Shown: positions 7,774 to 16,511, counted from the first letter of the stretch. The stretch is 64,000 nucleotides of DNA from Bacillus sp. THAF10 (GCF_009363695.1 NZ_CP045403.1:476001-540000), one strand, 5' to 3'. The notes: generated by a model not told the origin, from the sequence alone. Translations and numbers: made by a program.

Positions 7774-8810
7774 TAGTGGAGATAAGTGAATGGATTGTGG
7801 GAGCATGGTATATAAGTGCCCCGATGGTAGTTTTGACAGTCCTTTTTGCAATTATTATGTGGGGCGTTTTCTACCAAAGTTATAAAAGTAAATCCACACT
7901 CGAAGAATACAAGCATCCAGGAACGTTAATAGAAGTGAACGGCAGAAAAATGCATCTATATTTCTCAGGTCAAGGGTCACAGACGGTTGTGATGGACAGC
8001 GCACTTGGAAGTTCCTGCTTAGATTGGAGCTGGATCCAACCGAAAATTGCTTCTGTAGCAAAGGTTGTCACCTACGACCGAGCAGGCTATGGTTGGAGTG
8101 AGCCTAGTAAAAATCCAAGAACAAGTGAAGAAATAGTAGAAGAATTAAGAGAACTTTTAGTAATAGCAAGGATTCCACCACCTTACATACTAGTAGGACA
8201 TTCCTTTGGTGGATTATCTATGAGACTATTTCAGCAAAAGTATCCAGATGAGGTTAGCGGGCTAGTGTTGGTAGATTCCACTCCTGAGAATTTATTTGGA
8301 ACTCTTCCCCCAGACTACATGAAAAAACTATCAATGGAAAAAAGAATGATAAAAGCTGCGAAGCTATTAGCACCATTCGGTTTATTAAGATTATTTAAAA
8401 TGCCTATGGGAAATCTTATTTTGCCAGAGGAACAAAAAGAGGCCGCAAGACAATTAGGCTATCAAACCTGTGCATACACCACGGCTTACAGAGAACTATT
8501 ATCTATGGATAAAAGTATGCAGCAGGTATCCTTACTAAAAGGAAAGCAACCACTAACCATCCCCGTTTATGTCATCAGCAGAGGAGAGTTCCAACAGGGA
8601 AGTTTGACGGAGGAAACCATACTAGCTGTAAATCAAAACTGGAACAAACTCCAATCAGAAATCGCACACACATCCAGCAAACATAAGCACCTAATAGCCA
8701 ATGAAAGTGGACATTTTATTCACTGTGAAAAGCCCGAAATGGTAGCTGAATTAATTTTGACGATGATAAAGGAAATGGAAAAAGATCTCTTACGAGAGGA
8801 TGCCAAATGA
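7770..8810 (+). CDS. Membrane-anchored alpha/beta hydrolase
   Basis: 346 residues. One membrane anchor (about 10-33), then an alpha/beta hydrolase domain: HG-type strand, DRAGYGWS, nucleophile elbow VGHSFGG near residue 149, and the late histidine in NESGHFIHCEKP. The acid after the PVYVISRGE strand is not in the usual Asp position, so the triad needs checking. GTG start overlapping the upstream stop (GTGA), with GGAGGT 9 bases upstream. Confidence 0.85.
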   Translation: MIVEISEWIVGAWYISAPMVVLTVLFAIIMWGVFYQSYKSKSTLEEYKHPGTLIEVNGRKMHLYFSGQGSQTVVMDSALGSSCLDWSWIQPKIASVAKVVTYDRAGYGWSEPSKNPRTSEEIVEELRELLVIARIPPPYILVGHSFGGLSMRLFQQKYPDEVSGLVLVDSTPENLFGTLPPDYMKKLSMEKRMIKAAKLLAPFGLLRLFKMPMGNLILPEEQKEAARQLGYQTCAYTTAYRELLSMDKSMQQVSLLKGKQPLTIPVYVISRGEFQQGSLTEETILAVNQNWNKLQSEIAHTSSKHKHLIANESGHFIHCEKPEMVAELILTMIKEMEKDLLREDAK

Positions 8811-8893
8811 AAAAAGCTCTAACTGCAATGCTAATAAGCTGTAGGCTTACCAAGGGTACAAATTACCCCTTCTTCAAAACATCCCCCTCTTAA
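8807..8893 (+). CDS. 28-residue peptide, possible truncated lipoprotein
   Basis: ATG 8807 overlaps the hydrolase stop (ATGA) and is preceded by GAGAGGA at six bases, an excellent initiation site. The peptide starts MKKALTAMLISC, like a lipoprotein signal with a Cys at 12, but ends after 28 codons in the next hairpin. Likely a gene remnant or a small peptide. Confidence 0.35.
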   Translation: MKKALTAMLISCRLTKGTNYPFFKTSPS

Positions 8894-8916
8894 AAGTAGA
8901 AGAATGTTAAGAGGGG
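8884..8916. terminator. Hairpin between convergent genes
   Basis: CCCCTCTTAA pairs perfectly with TTAAGAGGGG. It lacks a clear T-run but sits between convergent transcription units. Confidence 0.6.
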
Positions 8917-8955
8917 ATTGCATTAGTTAACTGGCAAAAGAGAGCATTAGTAATA

Positions 8956-9498
8956 CTAATAAGCATTCATAACCCGTCTTCTCGTAACCTCATCAAAAAA
9001 GAAGAAAATTACGGAACAAATGAAAGCAAACAACATGAATTCCGGCATCAATAGGTAGGAAGCCAACCCAAAACCAAGGAGAATCAAACCAGACACCAAA
9101 AAACGGATGGAGAAAAATCTTTCAGAGATGTATTCAGCGAGCAAGGAAGCGGGCAAGCCGTAGAAGAACACTCCTAATGAACTATAAAACAATATGAAAA
9201 GTACTGCTCCTATAAATCCTACAATAAATTCAAAGATGTTTGGTGAATCTATGTTGGTTCCTGAAGTAACGATAAGTAGAAGCGTAAAACCAATAGAAAA
9301 TGTCAAACTTGTATACAATGCTACCTTTAGTTTTCTACCTTTATTCCGTATTAACCTGTTCCGAACAGCAGGAAACAGCAGACCAATAGTGGAGATAATA
9401 AGTAACGCCTTTATTACCTCAGGGGTCATAGAAAATAATAAAATGACTAGGATAATTAATATGGAGAAATAAAGAACAATAGAATTACCTTTGAACAT
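8956..9498 (-). CDS. Polytopic membrane protein, unknown
   Basis: 180 residues with about six membrane segments in three pairs and a short charged end (DEVTRRRV). I chose ATG 9498 (MFKGNS): GGGTGG lies 9 bases upstream, whereas the frame could be extended to 9552. It is convergent with the hydrolase and divergent from the next gene. No family recognised. Confidence 0.65.
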   Translation of the reverse strand: MFKGNSIVLYFSILIILVILLFSMTPEVIKALLIISTIGLLFPAVRNRLIRNKGRKLKVALYTSLTFSIGFTLLLIVTSGTNIDSPNIFEFIVGFIGAVLFILFYSSLGVFFYGLPASLLAEYISERFFSIRFLVSGLILLGFGLASYLLMPEFMLFAFICSVIFFFFDEVTRRRVMNAY

Positions 9499-9609
9499 GT
9501 CACCCATCCACCCTTTTTCTTTAATTATATCGCAAAAAATATAGCCACCCACAACCTTTTTTAGGTGGGCCTCGTCAGAAAAGTAGACAAATGATGCGGA
9601 GGTGTAAAA

Positions 9610-9933
9610 ATGGCTTGGGAGACGCTTCCAGAATGGGTTTGGTATATTTATTATTCATTTTTTATTTTGACATTCGTAATGGGGTTGGTTCAGGCAATTC
9701 GAAAAAGAAGGATAGGCTTATCATTACTGGCGGTAATCACGACGATATTACTACCAATAGTTTTTATCCTGTTTAGCATAGGGCGTCCGGAGGGGATGAA
9801 CGAGCTAGAACATTATGTTTTTCAACTAAAGGAAGGCTCACTTTGGTCCATACTAGTTAGCTTAGGATTTGCTTATTTATTTGTATACTGGGTCCTTATT
9901 TTTATTAAGGAGAAGGAAATGACAGTTGCTTAA
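9610..9933 (+). CDS. Three-span membrane protein, unknown
   Basis: 107 residues, Trp-rich start, membrane segments at about 10-30, 37-57 and 82-101. ATG 9610 follows GGAGGTG. It ends just before the promoter of the tryptophan T-box leader. Not recognised. Confidence 0.65.
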   Translation: MAWETLPEWVWYIYYSFFILTFVMGLVQAIRKRRIGLSLLAVITTILLPIVFILFSIGRPEGMNELEHYVFQLKEGSLWSILVSLGFAYLFVYWVLIFIKEKEMTVA

Positions 9934-9935
9934 TC

Positions 9936-9964
9936 TTGACCTTTTGATATCCATATTTTACAAT
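9936..9964 (+). promoter_or_regulatory. Sigma-A promoter of the Trp T-box leader
   Basis: TTGACC, 17-base spacer, TACAAT. Placed just upstream of the T-box leader, giving a predicted start near 9971. Confidence 0.75.
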
Positions 9965-9970
9965 TTACAT

Positions 9971-10247
9971 AATCATATTCGTGCATGGAAGAAGAAAAGT
10001 AAACCATATGAACGTTTCAGAGAGCTGATGGTTGGTGAGAATCAGTGCGGGATGGTGGTTGAATGGGCTTTGGAGCACCTAGACTGAAAAGAGCAGTAGG
10101 TCGTAGCGGAGTGTCCCACCGTTAAAAGGGACAACGTATCGAAGCCAATTTTGGTTTCTGTACGGACAAGTGCGTTTACATTGGTAGACGAATGAAGGTG
10201 GCACCACGGGTTACTCGTCCTTTTTTAGGGGATGGGTAACCCTTTTT
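9971..10247 (+). promoter_or_regulatory. T-box riboswitch, tryptophan specifier
   Basis: Stem I carries AGAGAGCTGATGG and GGTGAGAATC. The specifier loop reads GAA-UGG-G at 10061-10067, so the codon is UGG (Trp). The T-box proper, AAGGTGGCACCACG, is at 10195-10208, overlapping the 5' arm of a terminator (GGGTTAC...GTAACCC then T5, 10208-10247). Uncharged tRNA-Trp should favour the antiterminator and turn on trpS, matching the gene that follows. Confidence 0.95.
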
Positions 10248-10268
10248 GTGTTCAAAAAAGGAGGAATC

Positions 10269-11270
10269 ATGATGAAAAAGAGAATTTTAACGGGCATTAA
10301 ACCTACAGGACACATTCATTTGGGGAATTATATTGGAGCCATTAAGCCGGCTTTAGAGCTTGCAAAAAACACTGAGTATGAAACAGCGTATTTTGTTGCA
10401 GATTACCATGCCCTCACAAAAACCCACCAGCCACATGAGTTCAGGCAGCTCTCCTATGGGGTGGCAGCAACCTGGTTGGCGCTTGGGCTTGACCCAGCGA
10501 AGGCAATTTTCTACCGACAATCCGATGTTCCGGAAATTTTTGAACTGAATTGGATTCTGAGCTGTTTTTCACCTAAAGGATTGATGAATCGAGCTCACGC
10601 TTATAAAGCGCAAGTCGAAAGCAATAGTAAGTCTGAAAAAGATACCGATTTTGGTGTGAACATGGGGTTGTTTAACTATCCAATTCTAATGGCAGCAGAT
10701 ATTCTCATGTTTAAAACCGAGGTGGTTCCTGTAGGAAAGGATCAAATCCAGCACGTCGAAATTGCAAGAGACATCGCGGAAAGCTTTAACCATCATTATG
10801 GAGACACCTTCATACTGCCTGAATATCAGGTGCAAAAAGACACCGCTGTTCTTCCAGGGTTGGATGGGCGAAAGATGAGTAAAAGCTATAACAATACGAT
10901 TCCTTTATTTGAAGAGCCCAAAAAATTGCAAAAGCTAATTAATAAAATTAAGACAGATTCTTTGCCGCCAGAAGCGCCAAAAGATCCAGATGCCTCCGTA
11001 ATTTTCACACTCTATAAGGAATTCGCAACAGAGCGTGAGGTGGAAATTATGCAGAGCGAGTTTCAGGTTGGAATAGCGTGGGGTGATGCAAAGCGAGAAT
11101 TATTCCGCGTGATGAATAGATTTATCGAAGAACCCCGTGAAAAGTACAAAGAGCTCCTCAGTGCTCCTGCCAAAATGGATGCAATCTTGAAAGAAGGAGC
11201 CGAAAAAGCAAGAGCGATTAGTGTGCCTTTTTTGAAGGAAGTGAAAGAAAAGATCGGGTTTAATGTCTGA
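10269..11270 (+). CDS. trpS: Tryptophanyl-tRNA synthetase, second-type TrpRS
   Basis: About 333 residues. Class I signatures are present: HLGN at TGHIHLGNYIG and GRKMSKSYNN near residue 202. The start (KKRILTGIKPTGHIHLG) and the middle (LMNRAHAYKAQ, HVEIARDIAESFN) differ from the usual Bacillus TrpS opening (FSGIQPSG) and look more like the proteobacterial/TrpS2 branch. I infer this may be a second TrpRS; in other bacteria such forms give indolmycin tolerance. ATG 10269 or 10272 follows AAGGAGG. Controlled by its own Trp T-box. Confidence 0.92.
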   Translation: MMKKRILTGIKPTGHIHLGNYIGAIKPALELAKNTEYETAYFVADYHALTKTHQPHEFRQLSYGVAATWLALGLDPAKAIFYRQSDVPEIFELNWILSCFSPKGLMNRAHAYKAQVESNSKSEKDTDFGVNMGLFNYPILMAADILMFKTEVVPVGKDQIQHVEIARDIAESFNHHYGDTFILPEYQVQKDTAVLPGLDGRKMSKSYNNTIPLFEEPKKLQKLINKIKTDSLPPEAPKDPDASVIFTLYKEFATEREVEIMQSEFQVGIAWGDAKRELFRVMNRFIEEPREKYKELLSAPAKMDAILKEGAEKARAISVPFLKEVKEKIGFNV

Positions 11271-11350
11271 GGAAGGGGAGGCAGGGATTTGGATGGGAAT
11301 CGCGACAACAAGGGGGAGAGTCGCCTCTGGGTTTTCTTGCAAAAGTGGAA

Positions 11351-11392
11351 ATAGCGACAAAAAAGGTCAGGAGTGCCTTAAGGTTGTCGCTA
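11351..11392. terminator. Inverted repeat after trpS
   Basis: ATAGCGACAA and TTGTCGCTAT form a perfect 10-bp stem with a smaller inner AAGG/CCTT pair. It lacks a T-run. The word GCGACAA recurs at 11302. The rest of 11271-11532 shows no gene. Confidence 0.45.
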
Positions 11393-11532
11393 TGCAAACA
11401 AAATCATCCTAACCTAACTAAATATTCTTCAAAACCCACCACTCAATAAAAAAATTCCTCTTGAGCAACACACTAACATCTGGAATAATTAGGAATAGGA
11501 ATATACAATTTCATAGAATAGAGGTCGATCCT

Positions 11533-11907
11533 GTGCGCAAGCTTACCATTGCCTATCTAGTTCTCTTTAGTATTAGTACCATTCTAACAACCATCATACT
11601 CTATAAAGATTTTGATCATCCCAATGCTTTTACATTTATCATCGGCTATGTCCTTTTTATTGTTACGTCTGGTATCTATTACATTTTTAAAACGATATGG
11701 AAAGCAAAGAAATTACCATCAAAGGATATAAAAAAGAGAGCAATTAGGTTTCTGATTTATTTTGCCTTATTTTGCGGATTTAGTCTTCTACTAAACTGGA
11801 ATGAGCCAGATTATTATAAGTCTTTCTCTATAGCATTAGGGGCTTCATTAGGATTGTCATTTTTTGATATTGCTTTTGTCTCAAATAAAGAAGTGAAAAA
11901 TACTTAA
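11533..11907 (+). CDS. Four-span membrane protein, unknown
   Basis: About 124 residues, segments near 5-22, 33-52, 75-92 and 97-116. GTG 11533 follows AGAGGT with good spacing; the frame opens at TTG 11461 but the first 24 codons look non-coding. Followed after 15 bases by another membrane gene. Confidence 0.6.
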   Translation: MRKLTIAYLVLFSISTILTTIILYKDFDHPNAFTFIIGYVLFIVTSGIYYIFKTIWKAKKLPSKDIKKRAIRFLIYFALFCGFSLLLNWNEPDYYKSFSIALGASLGLSFFDIAFVSNKEVKNT

Positions 11908-11922
11908 TATAAGAAACTTTTG

Positions 11923-12483
11923 ATGTGTTTAAACGTCAAATTAGAAAGCAGGCAATGCTTATTGAAACACAAACTAAAAAAGAGATTGACCTATCTGTAT
12001 ACTGGTGAACTGATCTCTGTTATTTTATTTATTTTCCTAAGTTACTTACTCAATCACACCTTCCCAAAATTGCAACTATACGGGCTGGTATCGTTCTGGT
12101 TATCTTTTATTCTCTTTGAATTTCTCTTGCTTCAAGGTGTGTTGTATTGGACATCTAAACTCAGAAAAATGAAAGCAGGGCATACCCCTGTCACGCCGAC
12201 AAACGTGGTGAGGCTATTAAAGAAGCTTCAAACGGTGAATATCGGATTTATTTTCCTTGCTGGCGTCGGTTTTTTCCTTGACTGGATTCGATTGCAGCCG
12301 GCACTGCCTATAGGAGGTCTTAGCCTTTCTTTTTTCATCTTCGTTTTTGCCATCCTAGAATATATCAATTATTTTCACATCCAACTTTCCTATGATAATC
12401 GCTCAGATCTAAAGCATCTGTTAAGAACAAAAAGACTGAAACAAGCTTGTTTGAAAAGAGATTTCGTAAGAATCTCAAAGTGA
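11923..12483 (+). CDS. Four-span membrane protein, unknown
   Basis: About 186 residues. Basic N-terminus, membrane segments near 32-50, 57-78, 108-128 and 137-156, then a basic soluble tail (LLRTKRLKQAC). The start is unclear: ATG 11923 has no good ribosome site, and TTG 11962 (just before KHKLKKRL) is an alternative. It sits in a run of small membrane or secreted genes. Confidence 0.6.
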   Translation: MCLNVKLESRQCLLKHKLKKRLTYLYTGELISVILFIFLSYLLNHTFPKLQLYGLVSFWLSFILFEFLLLQGVLYWTSKLRKMKAGHTPVTPTNVVRLLKKLQTVNIGFIFLAGVGFFLDWIRLQPALPIGGLSLSFFIFVFAILEYINYFHIQLSYDNRSDLKHLLRTKRLKQACLKRDFVRISK

Positions 12484-12499
12484 ATTTGGAGGCGTTCCT

Positions 12500-12940
12500 T
12501 TGAAAAAAACAATAATTGCAATGCTTGTTTTCGCTTTCGTTGCCTTCGGGGTTTTTATCGTTTTCGGATTAAATCCACCCACACCAACAGTAAAAGCGGA
12601 AGGAAAAGAAATAGCAGTTGGGCAAGGATCCTATTGCTGGAACAGAATCATCCATACAAGATGTGTGGACATGATTGCCCCACAGGACTTGATCACTCAC
12701 TACGAGTTGAAGCAGGTTAAGGTCTCCCCAGGAGCAGTAATAAACATCGACTTTCTTTTTAACCCAAAAGCAGGAACCTTAAGTGTAACGCAATGGAATC
12801 CAGACGGAGAATCCATAGTTGTGCCTGTAAATGGTGATAAGATCACTCTTCCAAAAGAAGCAGGTACATATATTTATGACTTATCAGCAACTTGGAGTAG
12901 GGGCAGCTCGAGCTATGTGTTTGTGGTGGAGGTAAGGTAG
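12500..12940 (+). CDS. Secreted or membrane-anchored protein, unknown
   Basis: 146 residues, TTG start right after GGAGG. A hydrophobic N-terminal segment (about 4-24) ends without a clear cleavage site, then a beta-rich domain with a WNR...RCVD Cys pair (CWNRIIHTRC), suggesting one disulfide outside the cell. Conserved-looking but not recognised. Confidence 0.65.
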   Translation: MKKTIIAMLVFAFVAFGVFIVFGLNPPTPTVKAEGKEIAVGQGSYCWNRIIHTRCVDMIAPQDLITHYELKQVKVSPGAVINIDFLFNPKAGTLSVTQWNPDGESIVVPVNGDKITLPKEAGTYIYDLSATWSRGSSSYVFVVEVR

Positions 12941-12981
12941 GGAAAGGGGAGTGCGTATGGAACTGGGAGCTAATTTTATCA

Positions 12982-13170
12982 ATGGTAGCTATCATATTCT
13001 TTTTATTAACTTGTGTTGCATTTTTTCGATTATGTAGTGACATCAAGAGCCTTAAAGTAGGCGACAGACTTCCAAGTATACTAGCTGACAGGTGTATCTA
13101 TCATTTGAAGCTTGCGCTGACTTTGTTTTTGATCGGGACAATACTTAGCTTGATAACGGTGTTTATTTGA
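12982..13170 (+). CDS. Small two-span membrane protein, start unclear
   Basis: 62 residues from ATG 12982, two membrane segments (about 1-14 and 41-60). The good ribosome site GGAAAGGGGAG (12941-12951) serves ATG 12957, which is in another frame and stops after 26 codons. The in-frame codons before 12982 (WNWELILS) look coding but lack a start, so a one-base change upstream is likely. Confidence 0.5.
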   Translation: MVAIIFFLLTCVAFFRLCSDIKSLKVGDRLPSILADRCIYHLKLALTLFLIGTILSLITVFI

Positions 13171-13183
13171 AAGGAGAATTCAC

Positions 13184-13471
13184 ATGACTTACGAACATAT
13201 AAAACAATTCAAAATCATCACATCCCTGCTGGTTGTTATTGGTATGGGACTAATGTTTTTAAGTGTTAGCTTTGGAACGGCAATAGGGGACTCATGGCTA
13301 CAGGACCAAGGTGGCTTTGCGAATACGAGCAACTATGAACGAACAGTGGAAACACATATCAACAACTTTGTCATCATCGGCAGCATTCTTTTTGGAGCTG
13401 GTGTTTTAACCGGTTTAGCTACTTTCTATCTTTCGACCCGTTCTGAAACAATAGAGGAGCGTGATGAGTAA
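13184..13471 (+). CDS. Two-span membrane protein, unknown
   Basis: 95 residues, ATG after AAAGGAG. Two membrane segments (about 11-33 and 62-82) flank an extracellular loop (DSWLQDQGGFANTS). Its stop abuts the GTG start of the GNAT gene, showing cotranscription. Confidence 0.65.
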   Translation: MTYEHIKQFKIITSLLVVIGMGLMFLSVSFGTAIGDSWLQDQGGFANTSNYERTVETHINNFVIIGSILFGAGVLTGLATFYLSTRSETIEERDE

Positions 13472-14275
13472 GTGACTATTTTAACAGCAGAGCTCATCGA
13501 TCTTGTGGAACAGTCAGAAATAGAGGTATTAGAAGACAGGTTGACAAGAGTAATGGCACAAAACAATAATGCGATGGGTGTGGAACTTAGGAAGTTTGGT
13601 AAAGCAGTGGCCTTTTCAGTCAAAAACATCCCCGGTCCTTCGTTCAACACGGTAAAGGGCTTATCAGGTGAAAACCTCAATGACATTAATGCAATAGTAG
13701 ACTTCTATACGAGCAAAGGAATTCCGACCCGTTTCGAAGTAACCCCAGCCAATGCATCGAAAAAACTGTTTCAAACACTAAGCAAGAATGGCTTTTATCA
13801 AAGCGGATTCCACACTTCGCTTTACTGCAACTTACCTACAGCAGTTCCAGAAGTGCAAACCAAAATAGAAATAGCAGAATTAAGCGCAGAGAACTTTGCT
13901 ATTTTCGGTGAAATGTACACCAAAGGCTTTGGCATGCCACACTCGTTAAGTGAGTATGTTACAGCTAACAACCAAATATTAGCGGAAAGTAGTCATTGGA
14001 CGTTTTACCTCGCAAGTGTCGCGGGTGAGCCAGCTGGTGTTGGTGTTTTGTTTATCAAAGACGGGATTGCCACATTAGCTGCTTCAGCCACGGTTCCAAC
14101 TTTACGAAACAAGGGTGTTCAAACGGCTTTGATTCAAAAGAGGATTCAACAGGCAATGGAGGCAGGCTGTCACCTAGTGGTTGGCCAAGCAGCCTTTGCA
14201 AGCGTGAGTCAGAAAAACATGGAACGTGCCGGGTTAAGGGTTGCTTATACGAATGGGGTGTGGGAGAAGTTGTAA
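13472..14275 (+). CDS. GNAT family N-acetyltransferase
   Basis: 267 residues. The N-terminal half (about 1-125) is a GNAT-like pseudo-domain and the C-terminal half carries the acetyltransferase fold, with the loop VPTLRNKGVQTALI near residue 208 and the closing NMERAGLRVAYT. This two-part plan is common in Bacillus GNATs of unknown substrate. GTG start immediately after the upstream stop. Confidence 0.85.
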   Translation: MTILTAELIDLVEQSEIEVLEDRLTRVMAQNNNAMGVELRKFGKAVAFSVKNIPGPSFNTVKGLSGENLNDINAIVDFYTSKGIPTRFEVTPANASKKLFQTLSKNGFYQSGFHTSLYCNLPTAVPEVQTKIEIAELSAENFAIFGEMYTKGFGMPHSLSEYVTANNQILAESSHWTFYLASVAGEPAGVGVLFIKDGIATLAASATVPTLRNKGVQTALIQKRIQQAMEAGCHLVVGQAAFASVSQKNMERAGLRVAYTNGVWEKL

Positions 14276-14300
14276 TTATCTAGGGGATGGAGAGTGTAGA

Positions 14301-14483
14301 ATGGTCGCGTTTTTTCTGGTATACATAACACCAATTATAGCGATAATTTTCTTTATAAATGCAGTGGCTTTGGCTAAAAAAATACAAAAGGGCGAAGAAA
14401 ACACAGCAAATCATACAGGTTGGGGAGCCATTATGTTTGCTTACCTTATTTTTGCGATAATAATGGCAAGCTCCTTCTCATGA
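14301..14483 (+). CDS. Small two-span membrane protein
   Basis: 60 residues: membrane segments about 3-24 and 42-59 joined by a charged loop (KKIQKGEENTAN). ATG 14301 after GGATGGAGAG; the frame extends upstream to 14241 inside the GNAT gene, which is unlikely. Confidence 0.55.
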   Translation: MVAFFLVYITPIIAIIFFINAVALAKKIQKGEENTANHTGWGAIMFAYLIFAIIMASSFS

Positions 14484-14590
14484 ACGATAAGCAAATCTTA
14501 TCAACAATTATAAAATAAAGGTAATTTTCATTAACAAGCTCCTAGGTTAGTATGGAAATATATTCAATCTATCTACTTAGGAGGGAGAGC

Positions 14591-14962
14591 ATGTCTTTTT
14601 CTATTCAAAAAATTGACCATGTTCAGCTGGCGATGCCAAGAGGAGAGGAAGAGATTGCGCGTAAGTTTTATGAGCAAATTTTAGGCTTTCAAGAAGTCGA
14701 GAAGCCAGAATTGCTGAAAAAAAGAGGGGGTGTATGGTTTGCGCTGGGAACAGTGAAGCTTCATCTTGGAGTGGAAGAGCCGTTTACCCCTGCCCAAAAA
14801 GCTCATCCTGCTTTTACAGTGGAAAACATCGAATCGATGAAACAGCACCTAAACAATCAAGGAGTAGAGTACCTCACAGATGATAACCTCCCTGGTGCAA
14901 ATCGAATACATGTTCACGATGTATTTGGCAACAGGCTTGAATTTTTGGAGTGGGAAAGCTGA
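14591..14962 (+). CDS. VOC family (glyoxalase-like) protein
   Basis: 123 residues. VOC fold signs: IDHVQLAMP at the start (metal His), KLHLGVE mid-domain, and the closing DVFGNRLEFLEW with its metal Glu. Substrate unknown; members include dioxygenases, isomerases and antibiotic-resistance proteins. ATG follows AGGAGGGAG. A related protein lies at 51779. Confidence 0.88.
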   Translation: MSFSIQKIDHVQLAMPRGEEEIARKFYEQILGFQEVEKPELLKKRGGVWFALGTVKLHLGVEEPFTPAQKAHPAFTVENIESMKQHLNNQGVEYLTDDNLPGANRIHVHDVFGNRLEFLEWES

Positions 14963-15049
14963 CAGCACATTAAAAGAGCTCAACAAGGTTGCGTAAAAAA
15001 CGAAAGTCGGAACACACAAGTAGGTACCGGCTTTCGGTAATATCATCCC

Positions 15050-15185
15050 TCCCGCCAGAATTTGAAAAGTTTTCGCCAGAATAATGTTATTTTCGCTGAA
15101 TGAGGGAAGTTTTTCGCTGAATAATTTTTATTTTCGCCAGAATAATGAGATTTCCGCCAGAAAATTAAAAAATTAGCCAGAACCC
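15050..15185 (+). repeat. 20-21 bp tandem array, 7 units
   Basis: The word TCGCCAGAATAAT (with variants CGCTGAAT and AGCCAGAA) recurs with core starts at 15053, 15074, 15094, 15115, 15135, 15155 and 15175, a 20 or 21 base period. It fills the gap between convergent genes. This word is not shared with the other arrays here. Confidence 0.8.
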
Positions 15186-15261
15186 CAATTTCTCGCGATT
15201 TCAGGCTAAAAGCATCTTGAAATCTCCGTGTACCTTTTCCTAAACCTTATTATTCGGTTAC

Positions 15262-15366
15262 CACAAGCTTCCGTTCCCTAAGCTTTTCCACACCTCCCAC
15301 GCTTTCACACCCCCTCCAAGCTCTCACTCTACTTCCCAAACTTTCATATCTCCCAAGCTTCTTCCA
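15262..15366 (-). repeat. Pyrimidine-rich degenerate array
   Basis: AGCTTTCACACCTCCC-like words recur at about 15267, 15282, 15301, 15320, 15340 and 15357, spacing 15-20 bases. The plus strand is strongly C/T-rich. It sits just after the nucleoside hydrolase stop (minus strand). No gene is seen in 14963-15369. Confidence 0.5.
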
Positions 15367-15369
15367 TCC

Positions 15370-16302
15370 CTATCTTTGCAGCATCACCCGAAAGAAATTT
15401 TCCACGAACTGATCATAGTTTAGCTTGATAGCAATCCTCGTTTTTCCTGATTGGCTTGTTGGTCTTACATCAATATAGGAATGCCCTTTAGCTTCAATCG
15501 TTCCGTCTATCACTTTTGCATCATAAAAAATGTAGTCCGCTATGGTTGGATCATCAACAAGCATGACGGTTAGTAAATCATGTATTGGGGCACCTTCAAT
15601 GCCAGGGGCGAACTTTTGGTAGGCTTGATAATAATAGTCAAAAATAGGAGTTAACAAAAATTCGAACGGAGAATCTGCCTCCTTTACAAGGTATTCCACC
15701 ATATCTGGGGTAAGGATGGCGTTGTTAGTAACATTAAGTGGTGTGATGGTGAGATTGTGGGCATTGTTTAGGATGTGGTTACTTGAAGCAGGGTCTCCAT
15801 GAAAATTGGCTTCGGCTAAAGCGGTCACATTGCCAGGAACAAAGAAAGCTCCTCCCATAACATAAAAAGAATGTACTTTCATAAATTCTTGATGATAAAG
15901 AATCATCGCTGTTGCTAAGCTTGTGGACCTTCCAAAGTCTACAATAATCAGATTATGAGCATGCTTGTTCACAAGTTGTCGGATGGTATCGAAGGGACAA
16001 ATGGAATATTTCATGTCCTCTGGGGGGCTTATTGGTCCAATTCCATTTGCACCGTGTATTTCAGGATAAAAAGTTAATTCATCCTGCTGAACAGGCCTTG
16101 ATGCACCTGGAATAATGGGGATGTGCGTTTGTTTCGCAAGTTGAAGTAAAAAGTAGGCATTGGCCGTTGCCTGACTTTTACTCACGTTTCCATAGCTAGT
16201 TACAATCCCTACTATTTCGAGATTAGGATTCATTAATGCATAAATAATGGCTAAAGAATCATCAATACCTGGGTCTGCAAATACCAATAATTTTTTTCTC
16301 AT
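15370..16302 (-). CDS. Nucleoside hydrolase
   Basis: 310 residues of the inosine-uridine hydrolase family, which cleaves the N-glycosidic bond of nucleosides. The Ca-binding ADPGIDDSLA is at residues 9-18; the aspartates known to bind calcium are kept, though the first Asp of the usual DTDPGIDD is Phe here. The C-terminal catalytic His is in HDLLTVML near residue 241. ATG 16302 follows GGGGGGATTGGG. Stands alone. Confidence 0.9.
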   Translation of the reverse strand: MRKKLLVFADPGIDDSLAIIYALMNPNLEIVGIVTSYGNVSKSQATANAYFLLQLAKQTHIPIIPGASRPVQQDELTFYPEIHGANGIGPISPPEDMKYSICPFDTIRQLVNKHAHNLIIVDFGRSTSLATAMILYHQEFMKVHSFYVMGGAFFVPGNVTALAEANFHGDPASSNHILNNAHNLTITPLNVTNNAILTPDMVEYLVKEADSPFEFLLTPIFDYYYQAYQKFAPGIEGAPIHDLLTVMLVDDPTIADYIFYDAKVIDGTIEAKGHSYIDVRPTSQSGKTRIAIKLNYDQFVENFFRVMLQR

Positions 16303-16511
16303 CCCAATCCCCCCTAAAAAATGGACCACTTAGTAAAAATGTATTAGGAATAGATTGGAAAAATGTTAATTTGGAGAAAAATGGGATTAAGGATGGATAA
16401 CTAAGAGGAAGGTTTTCCTACTACATCTGCACTAGCGATGCAAGCTCCTCCAAAAGTACCATTTTCGACATTTTTTTCAGAATTATCTATTTTTACCCAG
16501 AAATAAGACTG

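Noticed and set aside
10000..10250. A tRNA or small RNA gene
   Set aside because: The structure is fully explained by the Trp T-box leader.
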